DNA of 64,000 nt from Pseudomonas sp. TH31 (GTDB lineage: Bacteria > Pseudomonadota > Gammaproteobacteria > Pseudomonadales > Pseudomonadaceae): contig NZ_JAEKEZ010000010.1 of the NCBI RefSeq assembly GCF_016650815.1, forward strand, positions 62,001-126,000, in the 5' to 3' direction. Below are positions 20,495 through 28,102 of this stretch, one piece after another. Under the pieces are notes generated by a model. The model did no database searches. It had not been told where the DNA came from and saw only the letters and a program-made list of their open reading frames with translations. Every line of letters begins with the position of its first letter. Position 1 is the stretch's first letter. A program made the translations under genes and the position numbers.

Positions 20495-21034
20495 ATGCAA
20501 AGCCCGACCCGTGAAGCCACACTCGCCCAATGGATCGCTCAGGAACACGCCATGCGCGCCCGCCTCGCCAGCCCCGGCAGCCTGTCCATGGCCGAGGTCA
20601 GCACCCTTACGCCCTCCGAGTTTTTTGAAGGCATCGGTAACGGTGAATTGCCCTCGCCGCCCATTGGCACGCTGATGGATTTCATCCCGATTGAATGGTC
20701 AGCCGGGCTGTTCATCTTTCAAGGCACGCCGGATTCGCGGCATTACAACCCGCTGGGCAGTGTGCACGGCGGCTATGCGGCGACCTTGCTGGATTCGTGC
20801 ATGGGTTGTGCGATTCACACCCAGCTGATAAAAGGTCAGGGCTACACGACGCTGGATTTGCGCATCAGTTATGTCCGGGCGTTGACCGGCGCCAGCGGTC
20901 CGGTACGGGCCGAGGGCAAGATTGTGCATCTGGGGCGTTCGACGGCGTTGGCCGAGGGGCGGATTTATGACGTGGATGGGCGGCTGTATGCGACAGGGTC
21001 GACGACTTGCATGATTCTTGAGGCGCGGGGGTAA
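20495..21034 (+). CDS. PaaI-type hotdog-fold thioesterase
   Basis: 179 aa from ATG 20495; GAGGA 8 bases upstream favours this start over ATG 20489. Seen: NPLGSVHGGYAATLLDSCMGCAIHTQL, the HGG...LLDxxMG active-site motif of PaaI/YbgC-like acyl-CoA thioesterases, and the strand pair LDLRISYVRALTGASGPVRAEGKIVHLGRSTALAEGRIYD. The N-terminal 50-residue helical extension is seen in some members. Substrate unknown. Confidence 0.88.
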   Translation: MQSPTREATLAQWIAQEHAMRARLASPGSLSMAEVSTLTPSEFFEGIGNGELPSPPIGTLMDFIPIEWSAGLFIFQGTPDSRHYNPLGSVHGGYAATLLDSCMGCAIHTQLIKGQGYTTLDLRISYVRALTGASGPVRAEGKIVHLGRSTALAEGRIYDVDGRLYATGSTTCMILEARG

Positions 21035-21042
21035 AGCAAAGA

Positions 21043-21116
21043 TCAAAAGATCGCAGCCTTCGGCAGCTCCTACATGGCATCGGTGGAGAAGCTGCCGAAG
21101 GCTGCGATCTTTTGAT
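21043..21116. repeat. REP pair, AAAAGATCGCAGCCTTCGGCAGC type
   Basis: Nearly perfect inverted repeat: ATCAAAAGATCGCAGCCTTC and its complement, separated by about 25 bases. Lies right after the thioesterase stop codon. Confidence 0.85.
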
Positions 21117-21231
21117 TGTGATTCTGGATTCATGACTTGCGGTAAACATTGCTTTGCCTCATCAGCGGTTTTTCTCAAGGACATCGACGCGGATACTCGT
21201 GCTCATTCCCACTGCAACCCTGGAGTCATCA

Positions 21232-22035
21232 ATGTCTGTTCCCGCATTCGGTCTTGGTACCTTTCGCCTGCAAGGTCAGGTGGTCATCGATTCGGTGAGC
21301 ACCGGCCTTGAACTGGGCTACCGGGTCGTCGACACCGCGCAGATCTACGAGAACGAAGCCGACGTCGGCCAAGCAATTGCCAACAGCGGCGTCCCCCGAC
21401 ATGAGTTGTTCATCACCAGCAAGATCTGGGTCGCCAACTTCGCCAAGGATCAACTGCTCGACAGCCTCAAGCAGAGCCTGCGCAATTTGCAGACGGACTA
21501 CCTGGACCTGACGCTGATTCACTGGCCGTCTCCGGAAGATCAGGTGCCGGTAGCAGAATTCATGGGCGCCCTGCTCGAAGCCAAGAAGCTGGGCCTGACC
21601 CGCCAGATCGGTGTTTCCAACTTCACCGTGGACCTGATGAAGCAGGCCATCGCTGCGGTCGGTGCCGAAAACATTGCCACCAACCAGATCGAACTGCACC
21701 CGTACCTGCAAAACCGCAAGGTTGTCGAATTCGCCCAGAGCCAAGGCATCCAGATCACTTCCTACATGACTCTGGCCTACGGCGAAGTGCTCAAGGACCC
21801 GGTGATTCAGCAGATCGCCGAGCGCCTGCAAGCCACACCGGCACAGGTCACCCTGGCCTGGGCCATGCAATTGGGCTACGCGGTGATCCCGTCGTCGACC
21901 CAACGCGCCAACCTGGAAAGCAACCTGCAAGCCTGCGCCCTGACCCTGAGTGAGGCCGACATGGCGCTGATCGCCGGCCTCGATCGCGGCCATCGGCTGA
22001 CCAGCCCCAAAGGCATTGCCCCGCACTGGGATTGA
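21232..22035 (+). CDS. dkgB: aldo/keto reductase, 2,5-diketo-D-gluconate reductase B (DkgB) type
   Basis: 267 aa from ATG 21232, behind TGGAG; this length matches DkgB. Seen: [17 protein letters not shown], the catalytic Asp and Tyr in [19 protein letters not shown], Lys in [10 protein letters not shown], His in [11 protein letters not shown], and the coenzyme loop [21 protein letters not shown]-dependent reduction of aldehydes and ketones (for example methylglyoxal or diketogluconate in this family). It converges with the HPt gene, with only 9 bases between the stops. Confidence 0.9.
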   Translation: MSVPAFGLGTFRLQGQVVIDSVSTGLELGYRVVDTAQIYENEADVGQAIANSGVPRHELFITSKIWVANFAKDQLLDSLKQSLRNLQTDYLDLTLIHWPSPEDQVPVAEFMGALLEAKKLGLTRQIGVSNFTVDLMKQAIAAVGAENIATNQIELHPYLQNRKVVEFAQSQGIQITSYMTLAYGEVLKDPVIQQIAERLQATPAQVTLAWAMQLGYAVIPSSTQRANLESNLQACALTLSEADMALIAGLDRGHRLTSPKGIAPHWD

Positions 22036-22044
22036 TCTCCAGCG

Positions 22045-22389
22045 CTAGCCAAAGCTTTCGTCCAGGCGCGCCATGGTCTGCTGCAAACGCTCGACGGCTT
22101 CGTCGATCATTGCCGCACGACCTTCGGCGCAAACCTGCTCCAATTGCTCGCAACACTCGATCAGTTGCAACGCCCGGACCATGCGCGCACTGCCCTTGAT
22201 GCGGTGCGCCAGGTCGCGCAGTCCCTGGCGATTCTTGGCTGCGTGGGCCTGAAGCAGGTGCTCGCGATCCTCGCGGTTGGTTTGCGCCAGATCGTGCACC
22301 AGGCGATTGATCAACGCGCGGTCGCTGCCGACGTACTGTTCAAGGCTACTCAAGTCGATCTCTGAAACCGGTTGTTCTTCGACAGACAT
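22045..22389 (-). CDS. stand-alone HPt domain protein, remnant of a BvgS-like kinase
   Basis: 114 aa from ATG 22389, which has its own purine-rich ribosome site (GAGGGGGAG, 6 bases upstream). The product is one histidine phosphotransfer domain: phospho-acceptor His in LRDLAHRIKGSARMVRALQL, with flanking helices. It resembles the HPt domain at the C-terminus of the complete hybrid kinase at 32512-36145 (ADLAHRVKGGARIIRAQGL). The frame continues upstream into the tail of a receiver domain (next entry), so it derives from a deleted unorthodox kinase. Whether it still relays phosphate is not known; the good start site and intact His suggest it could. Confidence 0.75.
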   Translation of the reverse strand: MSVEEQPVSEIDLSSLEQYVGSDRALINRLVHDLAQTNREDREHLLQAHAAKNRQGLRDLAHRIKGSARMVRALQLIECCEQLEQVCAEGRAAMIDEAVERLQQTMARLDESFG

Positions 22390-22512
22390 TTTTGACTCCC
22401 CCTCAAACCTGGTCGCCAGCCATCCGCTCAAATCGCCCAAACGAATTGGTTTGAACAGACAATCATCCATGCCGGCTTCCAGGCAACGAAGTTTTTCCTC
22501 GGGCTGGGCGCA
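22390..22512 (-). pseudogene. remnant of the receiver domain of a deleted BvgS-like hybrid kinase
   Basis: In frame with the HPt gene, the sequence reads CAQPEEKLRCLEAGMDDCLFKPIRLGDL. The complete kinase has NAQPEEKDRCRQAGMDDCLFKPISLKDL at the end of its receiver domain. Everything upstream (sensor, kinase, most of the receiver) is missing, and the remnant abuts the response-regulator stop codon about 14 bases away. This is a clear internal deletion. Confidence 0.8.
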
Positions 22513-22525
22513 CGGTCTGGCTCGT

Positions 22526-23152
22526 TCAAATCAGATGATTGCGTTTAGCGAAATCCCGGCAGTGCACCGCCGAGGTCAACCCGAGCTTTTCGTTGCAGCG
22601 TGTCTTGTAAGTGCTGACGGTCTTGTGACTCAGGTGCATGGCCTCGGCGATGGCCTTGTTGCTCAACCCCCGCGCCAGATGCTGAAAAATCATCAATTCG
22701 CGATCAGAGAGCTTGTCGATCAGTTCCTTTTCGCTGCTTGGCAGGTTATTCAGCGCCACCGCGCCTGAAGCGAGCTGGATGAAATAGGTGTAACCGGCCA
22801 TCAAGGCGTGCACTGCCTTGTGCAAATGGCTCAAATCATTGGTCTTGGGCACATACGCCATGGCGCCGGCCCGCATGCAGCGTTCTTGATAAAACTGGGG
22901 TTCCTGGGAGGTGAAGACCAATACTCTGGAAGGCACGTCAGCCATCTTCATCCGCCCCAGCACATCGAGCCCATCGAGTGAAGGCATCACCAAATCCAGC
23001 ACCACCAAATCAGGTGAATGCTCACGGACCATTGGCATGACCTCATTCCCGATAGCCACCTCGTAAATCCGATTGAACCCCTCTTGCTCAAGTACGATTT
23101 TGACTGCGGCGCGTACAACCGGATGATCGTCCACAATCAGCGCAGACTTCAT
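22526..23152 (-). CDS. NarL/FixJ-type response regulator, BvgA/RocA-like (module 1)
   Basis: 208 aa. Receiver domain (residues 1-120: ALIVDDHPVVRAAVKIVL acidic pair, LVVLDLVMPSLDGLDVL phospho-acceptor Asp, VPKTN Lys) and LuxR-type HTH (about 145-205: LSDRELMIFQHLARGLSNKAIAEAMHLSHKTVSTYKTRCNEKLGL). Close in layout and sequence to the regulator at 36146-36772, including the CRDFAKRNHLI / LADFAKRNNLI tail. By architecture it is like BvgA (Bordetella) and RocA1 (P. aeruginosa). Its kinase gene directly downstream has been deleted, leaving the HPt remnant. Confidence 0.88.
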   Translation of the reverse strand: MKSALIVDDHPVVRAAVKIVLEQEGFNRIYEVAIGNEVMPMVREHSPDLVVLDLVMPSLDGLDVLGRMKMADVPSRVLVFTSQEPQFYQERCMRAGAMAYVPKTNDLSHLHKAVHALMAGYTYFIQLASGAVALNNLPSSEKELIDKLSDRELMIFQHLARGLSNKAIAEAMHLSHKTVSTYKTRCNEKLGLTSAVHCRDFAKRNHLI

Positions 23153-23296
23153 GGCAACTCCCTATGCAAAAACATGACGATTGCACTGCGAATACTCGCC
23201 GCGCCTGACCCGGCGTAGACGCAACGGCTGCGCAACGACTTTTGCATGGCAGGCAAGGCAAAACTACCGGTCAGATCTGACAGTAGCGACGAACGG

Positions 23297-23730
23297 TCAA
23301 CCGCGGTTTTGCTTGTAGAGCGAGGTCAGCCAGGGTTGGTCGTCCGCTTGCGCCGGCAGATCGATGATCGCCATCAGGCGCGTAAGGGTACTCAGGTCGG
23401 GCAGCCCCGATTGGCTGACCTGGATTTTTTGCTGCGTACAGGCCGGGATCGGCGGCAACTGCGCCTGCCCGCCGTTATAGATCAAGGCGTGATGCACTTG
23501 CGGGTTATTGCGAAAAAACCCAGCAGATCCAGCGCCCCGGACGCCAGCGCAGCATTGATCACCACCAGGTCAAACGGCTCGCAACCGTATTCCACCAGGG
23601 TCAGCAACTCTTCAAGGTCTTGTGCCGGTGCCACCCGGTAGTAGTCGAGCTGATTGAACAGCCGCTCGACTTTCATCCGATGAAAATGCTGCTCATCGGC
23701 GATCAGGATTCGTAAGGCTTTGTTCGGCAT
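23297..23730 (-). CDS. receiver-like (pseudo-receiver) protein, module 1 (frame broken by a one-base indel)
   Basis: About 144 aa after adding one base to the six-A run at 23513-23518, which joins DLLGFF to RNNPQVHHALIYNGG. CheY-like fold: ILIADEQHFHRMKVERLFNQLDYYRVAPAQDLEELLTL keeps the acidic pair, but the phospho-acceptor position is Asn (FDLVVINAALASG) and the usual Thr/Ser and Lys are not evident. It is a paralogue of the protein at 26460-26921. It is probably a non-phosphorylatable receiver used for protein contacts (inference). A BvgA-like palindrome lies 67 bases upstream of ATG 23730. Confidence 0.7.
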
Positions 23731-23796
23731 CGTCGCCCCCCATGAGAGTGAATATCGTGAGGGCGCAAGGCTACGGAACACTGACGAGGGTATCTG

Positions 23797-23810
23797 TAGG
23801 ACTTTTCCTA
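23797..23810 (-). promoter_or_regulatory. BvgA-like palindrome upstream of the pseudo-receiver gene
   Basis: TAGGACTTTTCCTA, a two-mismatch variant of the TAGGAAATTTCCTA motif found at four other promoters of this block. It lies between the REC-EAL stop and the pseudo-receiver start. Binding by the LuxR-type regulators is inferred. Confidence 0.45.
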
Positions 23811-23839
23811 AAGATCACTTTTCGCCTTAGATCATTGAT

Positions 23840-25048
23840 CTACAGCTTCAATGCCTGCGCAGCATCGCGTAACGGCAGCCAACGGAGCAAATCCTCGCCA
23901 TTCATGGGCCGCGCATACCAATAGCCCTGCCCTAACGTGCAGCCGAGCGCCAACAGTTGCTGGCATTGCGCCTCGGTCTCGATACCTTCGATAACCACCG
24001 ACATTCCCAGGGTTTCACCCAGCGCCAGGGTGCTGCTGATGACCGCCCGGCAACGGGGTTCGTGTTCCAGGGTGCGGACGAACTCGGCATCAAGCTTGAT
24101 CTCGTTGAACGGCAACTGACAAAGGCGTTGCAACGAAGAAAACCCGGCACCGAAATCGTCGATGGACAACCGGCAACCCATCATCCTCAAGCGCACCAGG
24201 CTTTCGAGGCTGGTGGCCGGGGCTTCCAGCAGCCCGCTTTCGGTGAGTTCGAAGGTCAGGCTGGCGCCCGGCGTGGCATGGCGGGCCAGGATGGCCTTGA
24301 TGGTGGACGTCAGTTCGCCATTGGCCAGTTGCGCCGTTTGCAGGTTGAACGCCATGTTCAGGGCAAAGCCATGGTGCCTGGCCAGTTGTTGCAGGCTCAG
24401 CGCCTGATCCAGTTGGACAAACAACAACTCATCCATCAGCCCGCAACGCTCCAGCACCGGCATGAACACTGCGGGCGAGATAACACCGTTAATCGGGTGC
24501 AACCAGCGACATAGCACCTCAACACCACACACTTCACCGGTTTGCAGGTTGAACTTGGGTTGATACCAGGCCTGCAATTGCTGCTCGACCAATGCTCGAC
24601 GTACCGCCTCCTCGCTGGCCAATGCCACGGTGGCCGCCGTCCACAGCTCAGTCACCGGGCTGTCGAGGTATTTTTTCAACAGAGGCGCCAGCACCTGCGC
24701 GTGCAACGGCTTGCCGACATCGCCCAATAATTCCAGGCCCAACAACGAAACGATTTGATGCACCGCCCGACGCAAGTCTGCCGACAGCGAACTGCTGATG
24801 ATGATCGACTTCACCTGCCCCGACGCGCCGACCCGCTGCAAAAACGCCAGACCGTCCATGCCTTCCATCTGCAAATCGCACAGGGCGATATCCACCGGGC
24901 CGATGGCGTTCAGAACGTCCAGCGCCTGGGCGCCGTCACTGGCTTCGAACACCTCGCGACAGCCCAGCGAACGCAACATATTCACGGCAACGGAGCGCTG
25001 GAAGGTGTGGTCTTCGAGAACCAGAACGCGGAGCGGCAGGCTGGGCAT
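23840..25048 (-). CDS. REC-EAL response regulator, RocR/BvgR-like c-di-GMP phosphodiesterase (module 1)
   Basis: 402 aa. N-terminal receiver with intact residues (LVLEDHTFQ, IALCDLQMEGMDG, and GDVGKP Lys) and C-terminal EAL domain (about 150-395) with its catalytic set: EVLCRW (E-x-L variant), NLQTAQL, FELTESGLL, LSIDDFGAGFSS, EIKLD and VIEGIET. Expected to hydrolyse c-di-GMP, and the receiver looks phosphorylatable. Same layout as RocR, which lowers c-di-GMP and opposes fimbrial expression in P. aeruginosa (family knowledge). Preceded by a BvgA-like palindrome at 25133-25146. Confidence 0.88.
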   Translation of the reverse strand: MPSLPLRVLVLEDHTFQRSVAVNMLRSLGCREVFEASDGAQALDVLNAIGPVDIALCDLQMEGMDGLAFLQRVGASGQVKSIIISSSLSADLRRAVHQIVSLLGLELLGDVGKPLHAQVLAPLLKKYLDSPVTELWTAATVALASEEAVRRALVEQQLQAWYQPKFNLQTGEVCGVEVLCRWLHPINGVISPAVFMPVLERCGLMDELLFVQLDQALSLQQLARHHGFALNMAFNLQTAQLANGELTSTIKAILARHATPGASLTFELTESGLLEAPATSLESLVRLRMMGCRLSIDDFGAGFSSLQRLCQLPFNEIKLDAEFVRTLEHEPRCRAVISSTLALGETLGMSVVIEGIETEAQCQQLLALGCTLGQGYWYARPMNGEDLLRWLPLRDAAQALKL

Positions 25049-25111
25049 GGGATGTCGACTCGTCTTTTAATTGGGTGGAGGATTGTCCATAAAGCGAGGG
25101 GGAAAGCTAAT

Positions 25112-25146
25112 TAGGAAACGTCTGAAGCTTTGTAGGAAATTTCCCA
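25112..25146 (-). promoter_or_regulatory. BvgA-like palindrome plus extra half-site upstream of REC-EAL gene 1
   Basis: TAGGAAATTTCCCA at 25133-25146 with an additional TAGGAAA half-site at 25112-25118, 21 bases away in the same direction. The stretch 25131-25149 is identical to 38207-38225 upstream of the second REC-EAL gene (TGTAGGAAATTTCCCAGAA). Probably an array of regulator half-sites (inference). Confidence 0.55.
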
Positions 25147-25159
25147 GAAACACCGGGAA

Positions 25160-25185
25160 ACGAGCCCATTCCGGGCTCGTTTTCT
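25160..25185. terminator. hairpin terminator after the OmpA-like gene
   Basis: AACGAGCCC-ATTCC-GGGCTCGTTTTC: a nine-base-pair GC-rich stem with a T-run on the plus strand and a shorter one on the minus. It lies just past the stop codon of the minus-strand OmpA-like gene, before the REC-EAL promoter. Confidence 0.7.
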
Positions 25186-25187
25186 GT

Positions 25188-25961
25188 TCAGTTACGCGTT
25201 CCGACCGCCGATGAACCGTAGGAAATGATCACTTCCACCCGACGATTCATCTGCCGGGAATGCGCATTGCCGTTGTCGGCTATCGGGAACTGTTTGCCAT
25301 AACCCTTGGTTCTCAATCGATCCGCACTGACGCCCAATTGCGTCAGCGCCAATGCCACCGACTCGGCACGGTGCTCGGACAGCCGCTGATTGAAGGCATC
25401 CCCGCCCACCTCATCGGTGAAGCCTTCGATGCGCACTTTGCGCTCAGGGTTGTCCGACAGGTATTGCGCCAATTGCTGGACCGTACGCTGGCTGCCGTAC
25501 TTGAGGTCAGCCTTGCCGGTGTCGAACAGCACATCACCAAACGTCACTACTTCGCCACGCTCGGTTTTTTTCGCCTTCAACGCTTGCAACGCCTTGAGCT
25601 GCTGGGTGCGCACATCGAGTTGCACCTGAGTGCGCTCGGCGTCGATTTTCTTCAGCCCGACCTCGGCCTGGCGACCGACTATGGTCTGCTCGGCGAGGGC
25701 GATTTTCTGGCTGGCGAGGTAAGCCAACTGATCCACTTGCGGCGCCTTGCGGTCCTTGAGGGACGCCTGATCCGCCTTGTTCAGTGCCGTGAATGCGTCC
25801 TTGGTTTCGATGGCCGCCAGGGTGTTGGACTCGGGCTTATGTTGCAGCGCGCTGAACTGTTCGCGAGCCTGGACCAGGTTCGGGTTTTCCGGTGGCGTGG
25901 CGCAGCCGGCAAGCATCAGGCCCATCACGCCCGCAGCAGGTAACAGCAGAGAAATACGCAT
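25188..25961 (-). CDS. OmpA-family lipoprotein with DUF4398 region
   Basis: 257 aa from ATG 25961. Lipobox LMLAGCATPP, a helical DUF4398-like region (residues about 25-130), and a C-terminal OmpA peptidoglycan-binding domain (about 140-250: TFGDVLFDTGKADLKYGSQRTVQQLAQYL, VRIEGFTDEVGGDAFNQRLSEHRAESVALAL, GYGKQFPIADN...RQMNRRVEVII). Outer-membrane lipoprotein likely bound to peptidoglycan. It follows a small DUF4398 lipoprotein gene after 10 bases, a common pair in Pseudomonas. The location behind the fimbrial operon may reflect envelope support (inference). Confidence 0.88.
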   Translation of the reverse strand: MRISLLLPAAGVMGLMLAGCATPPENPNLVQAREQFSALQHKPESNTLAAIETKDAFTALNKADQASLKDRKAPQVDQLAYLASQKIALAEQTIVGRQAEVGLKKIDAERTQVQLDVRTQQLKALQALKAKKTERGEVVTFGDVLFDTGKADLKYGSQRTVQQLAQYLSDNPERKVRIEGFTDEVGGDAFNQRLSEHRAESVALALTQLGVSADRLRTKGYGKQFPIADNGNAHSRQMNRRVEVIISYGSSAVGTRN

Positions 25962-25971
25962 GGTCGGTTCC

Positions 25972-26385
25972 TTATTGAGCGCTGGACGGTGGCGTGAAAC
26001 CCGTGGCCGGGTCTTGCAGCATTTCCTGCTTGAGCACCTGGATACCGTTGCGTGCATCGGTCAATTGCCGCTGCCATTTCACGGCCCGGGCTTTGCGCTC
26101 GGCGAGGTTGGCGTCCGCTTCGATTTGTTCGGCCAGGGTCCGAGCCTGAACGTAATCACGTTCCCCCATGGCTCGTTCCATCAGAAACATCTTGTCCTGA
26201 GCGGCTTTCATTTCCAGCGGCGCGTATTGCGTCGCTTCAGCGGACACCGCACGGTTGACCGCGTCCCGGGACAGCGAAATCTGCTGCTCGGGAATCGGTG
26301 CACTGGCGCAGGCACTCAAGGCGCCAGCCAGGATAATCAGGCAGGCTGATGCCCGCGCGCGGGAAGACACACGTTGAATAGTCAT
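25972..26385 (-). CDS. DUF4398-domain lipoprotein
   Basis: 137 aa from ATG 26385. Lipobox ILAGALSACASAP, then an almost fully helical DUF4398 domain (VNRAVSAEATQYAPLEMKAAQDKMFLMERAMGERDYVQARTLAEQIEADANLAERKARAVKWQRQLTDARNG). Function unknown; such genes typically sit next to an OmpA-type lipoprotein gene, as here. Confidence 0.82.
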   Translation of the reverse strand: MTIQRVSSRARASACLIILAGALSACASAPIPEQQISLSRDAVNRAVSAEATQYAPLEMKAAQDKMFLMERAMGERDYVQARTLAEQIEADANLAERKARAVKWQRQLTDARNGIQVLKQEMLQDPATGFTPPSSAQ

Positions 26386-26459
26386 CAAACGCTCCAAACA
26401 GTAAAAGTGAGGTGAACCCGGTCGTTATCGATCTGTGGGTTCTTGTTTTTCGCTCTCAA

Positions 26460-26921
26460 TCAACCACGTTTTGCTGCACACACTCTTGGGGGATAGGAAG
26501 ACACAAACGACGCGAGTGCCGATTCGTCGCTTGGGTCGATGTGCGCCATAAAGCGACGCACCGCATACTCATCGGCGGTGTCGATCAGCCGAATCTGCCG
26601 GGGCTCGCCGACGGCGGGTAACGTGCGAGACATCTGCCCGTGGGCAACGCCATAGACCAGGGCGTTACGCACCTGGGGATTGCCGCGACAGAACAGCTCC
26701 ATGTCAATACCGGCGGCCTTGGCCAGGTCCATGTTGATCAGCAGCACGTCGAATAACTCGATGGGCTCACAGGTGTAGTGAGTCAGGATCAGCAACTCTT
26801 TGAACGACTGCACCGGGGCCACACGAAAGTAGCCCAGCCGATTGAGTATTTTTTCCAGTCGCACGCGCTGTGCGTGCTGGTCATCGACAATCAGGATGCG
26901 TAAACCTTGGGTGGCCATCAT
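26460..26921 (-). CDS. receiver-like (pseudo-receiver) protein, module 2
   Basis: 153 aa from ATG 26921. CheY-like start LRILIVDDQHAQRVRLEKILNRLGYFRVAPVQSFKELLIL, but the phospho-acceptor position is Asn (FDVLLINMDLAKAAG). It is paralogous to the protein at 23297-23730: both share the GNPQV/NNPQV and ALVYG/ALIYN segments. It lies 81 bases downstream of the adhesin stop codon on the same strand and may belong to the fimbrial operon. Likely a regulatory adaptor without phosphorylation (inference). Confidence 0.75.
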   Translation of the reverse strand: MMATQGLRILIVDDQHAQRVRLEKILNRLGYFRVAPVQSFKELLILTHYTCEPIELFDVLLINMDLAKAAGIDMELFCRGNPQVRNALVYGVAHGQMSRTLPAVGEPRQIRLIDTADEYAVRRFMAHIDPSDESALASFVSSYPPRVCAAKRG

Positions 26922-27001
26922 GGGCAGTCGTCCTAACGTTCCGGGGTTAAACAAACGCCTGACTCTTCTTCAGCAGAGGCTCCAGCGCGCGTCTTGAATG
27001 G

Positions 27002-28102
27002 CTAGTAGTAATTAATGGTGAACGTCGCCGTGGCATTGGCCGGGCCAGCGGTGATGCTGTCTTCAGTCTGGATGTAGCGTGCCTTCAGCGCGATGGTGTA
27101 ACTGGCGCCCTCGACGGCACGCGGGGTGATGCCACTGGCACGCAGGGCGGCCAGGGGTAATGGCGTGCCGCTGCTGTCGGCTACTTGCAGGCCTACGCCG
27201 GTGGCCGCCGGATCATCGCCGGGGGCGCTGGGGTTCAGGCTCATGATGCCCAGGTTCGGCGTGATCGCCGTTCGGGTCGGGTCCAGGCGCACTTGCAGCA
27301 CGTTGTTTTTGCGCGAGTCGAGGTTATTGCTGGTGCCGTCGCTCAGCCAGCGTGGGCCGGTGTCTTGGTAGTAACCGTTGAACGCAGGGCAGTTGTTCAG
27401 CGCGATGGAGAAGTCCTTCCATTGCGTGAAAGTGTTTTTGCCGGAGAACTCGTTGAGCATGTGCGTGCCCATCGGTACCGAGACGTCCGGTGTCGAACAG
27501 GTGCGCGAGACAATATTGATGCTGCCGGAAACGTTGACTCGCATTACTTCGACTGAATTGCTTCCGACCCGAGTCTGAGTCGTCGTCGGCAACTGCGAAC
27601 CCTGGATGGTGCCTGGTGACACGTCACCGATCTTGATGAACGACATGTCGAAAGCCAGGGTGCCCTGCAAGGTGTACACACAGTACGCCGTCCCCGACCC
27701 GCAATTGATGGCATCCGAATTGAAGGGCATAGCCGTACCCGCGAACCAGAGCGCGACACCTATGCCCGGGACGCCGGTCTGATAAACGTTGCCACCCCAG
27801 GGCGACCCCGTCCAGGCAGACAGCGGCAACGGTCTGACGGGCAGCTCACGGCGCGTCTGAATGTTGTAGAGACCGGGGGAACAGCTCAACAAGCTTGGCG
27901 AGGCAATGTTGAACGTCTGGCGATAGATTTCCGCGCCCAGCGGCACATCGCGTCCCACCGTGATGTTGCCGCCCAGTAACGGCATGGTGCGTATCACTGA
28001 ACTGCCGCTGTCAACGAAGTTGCAATCCGCCATCGCCATCCCGGCCATCAACGACAACCCCGCCACCGCCACACTCGACTTGATCACACGCATCATCTTC
28101 AT
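27002..28102 (-). CDS. fimbrial tip adhesin / minor subunit of the chaperone-usher pilus
   Basis: 366 aa from ATG 28102, which overlaps the usher stop codon (TGATG). Signal peptide (VAGLSLMAGMAMADC), a Cys-containing N-terminal half (putative receptor-binding domain, residues about 30-200), and a pilin-like C-terminal domain (about 205-366: INIVSRTCSTPDVSVPMG, WKDFSIALNNCPAFNGYY, ...ATFTINYY) with the penultimate aromatic beta-strand recognised by chaperones. The two-domain size resembles FimH-type tip adhesins. Ligand unknown. Last gene of the fimbrial operon. Confidence 0.85.
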   Translation of the reverse strand: MKMMRVIKSSVAVAGLSLMAGMAMADCNFVDSGSSVIRTMPLLGGNITVGRDVPLGAEIYRQTFNIASPSLLSCSPGLYNIQTRRELPVRPLPLSAWTGSPWGGNVYQTGVPGIGVALWFAGTAMPFNSDAINCGSGTAYCVYTLQGTLAFDMSFIKIGDVSPGTIQGSQLPTTTQTRVGSNSVEVMRVNVSGSINIVSRTCSTPDVSVPMGTHMLNEFSGKNTFTQWKDFSIALNNCPAFNGYYQDTGPRWLSDGTSNNLDSRKNNVLQVRLDPTRTAITPNLGIMSLNPSAPGDDPAATGVGLQVADSSGTPLPLAALRASGITPRAVEGASYTIALKARYIQTEDSITAGPANATATFTINYY

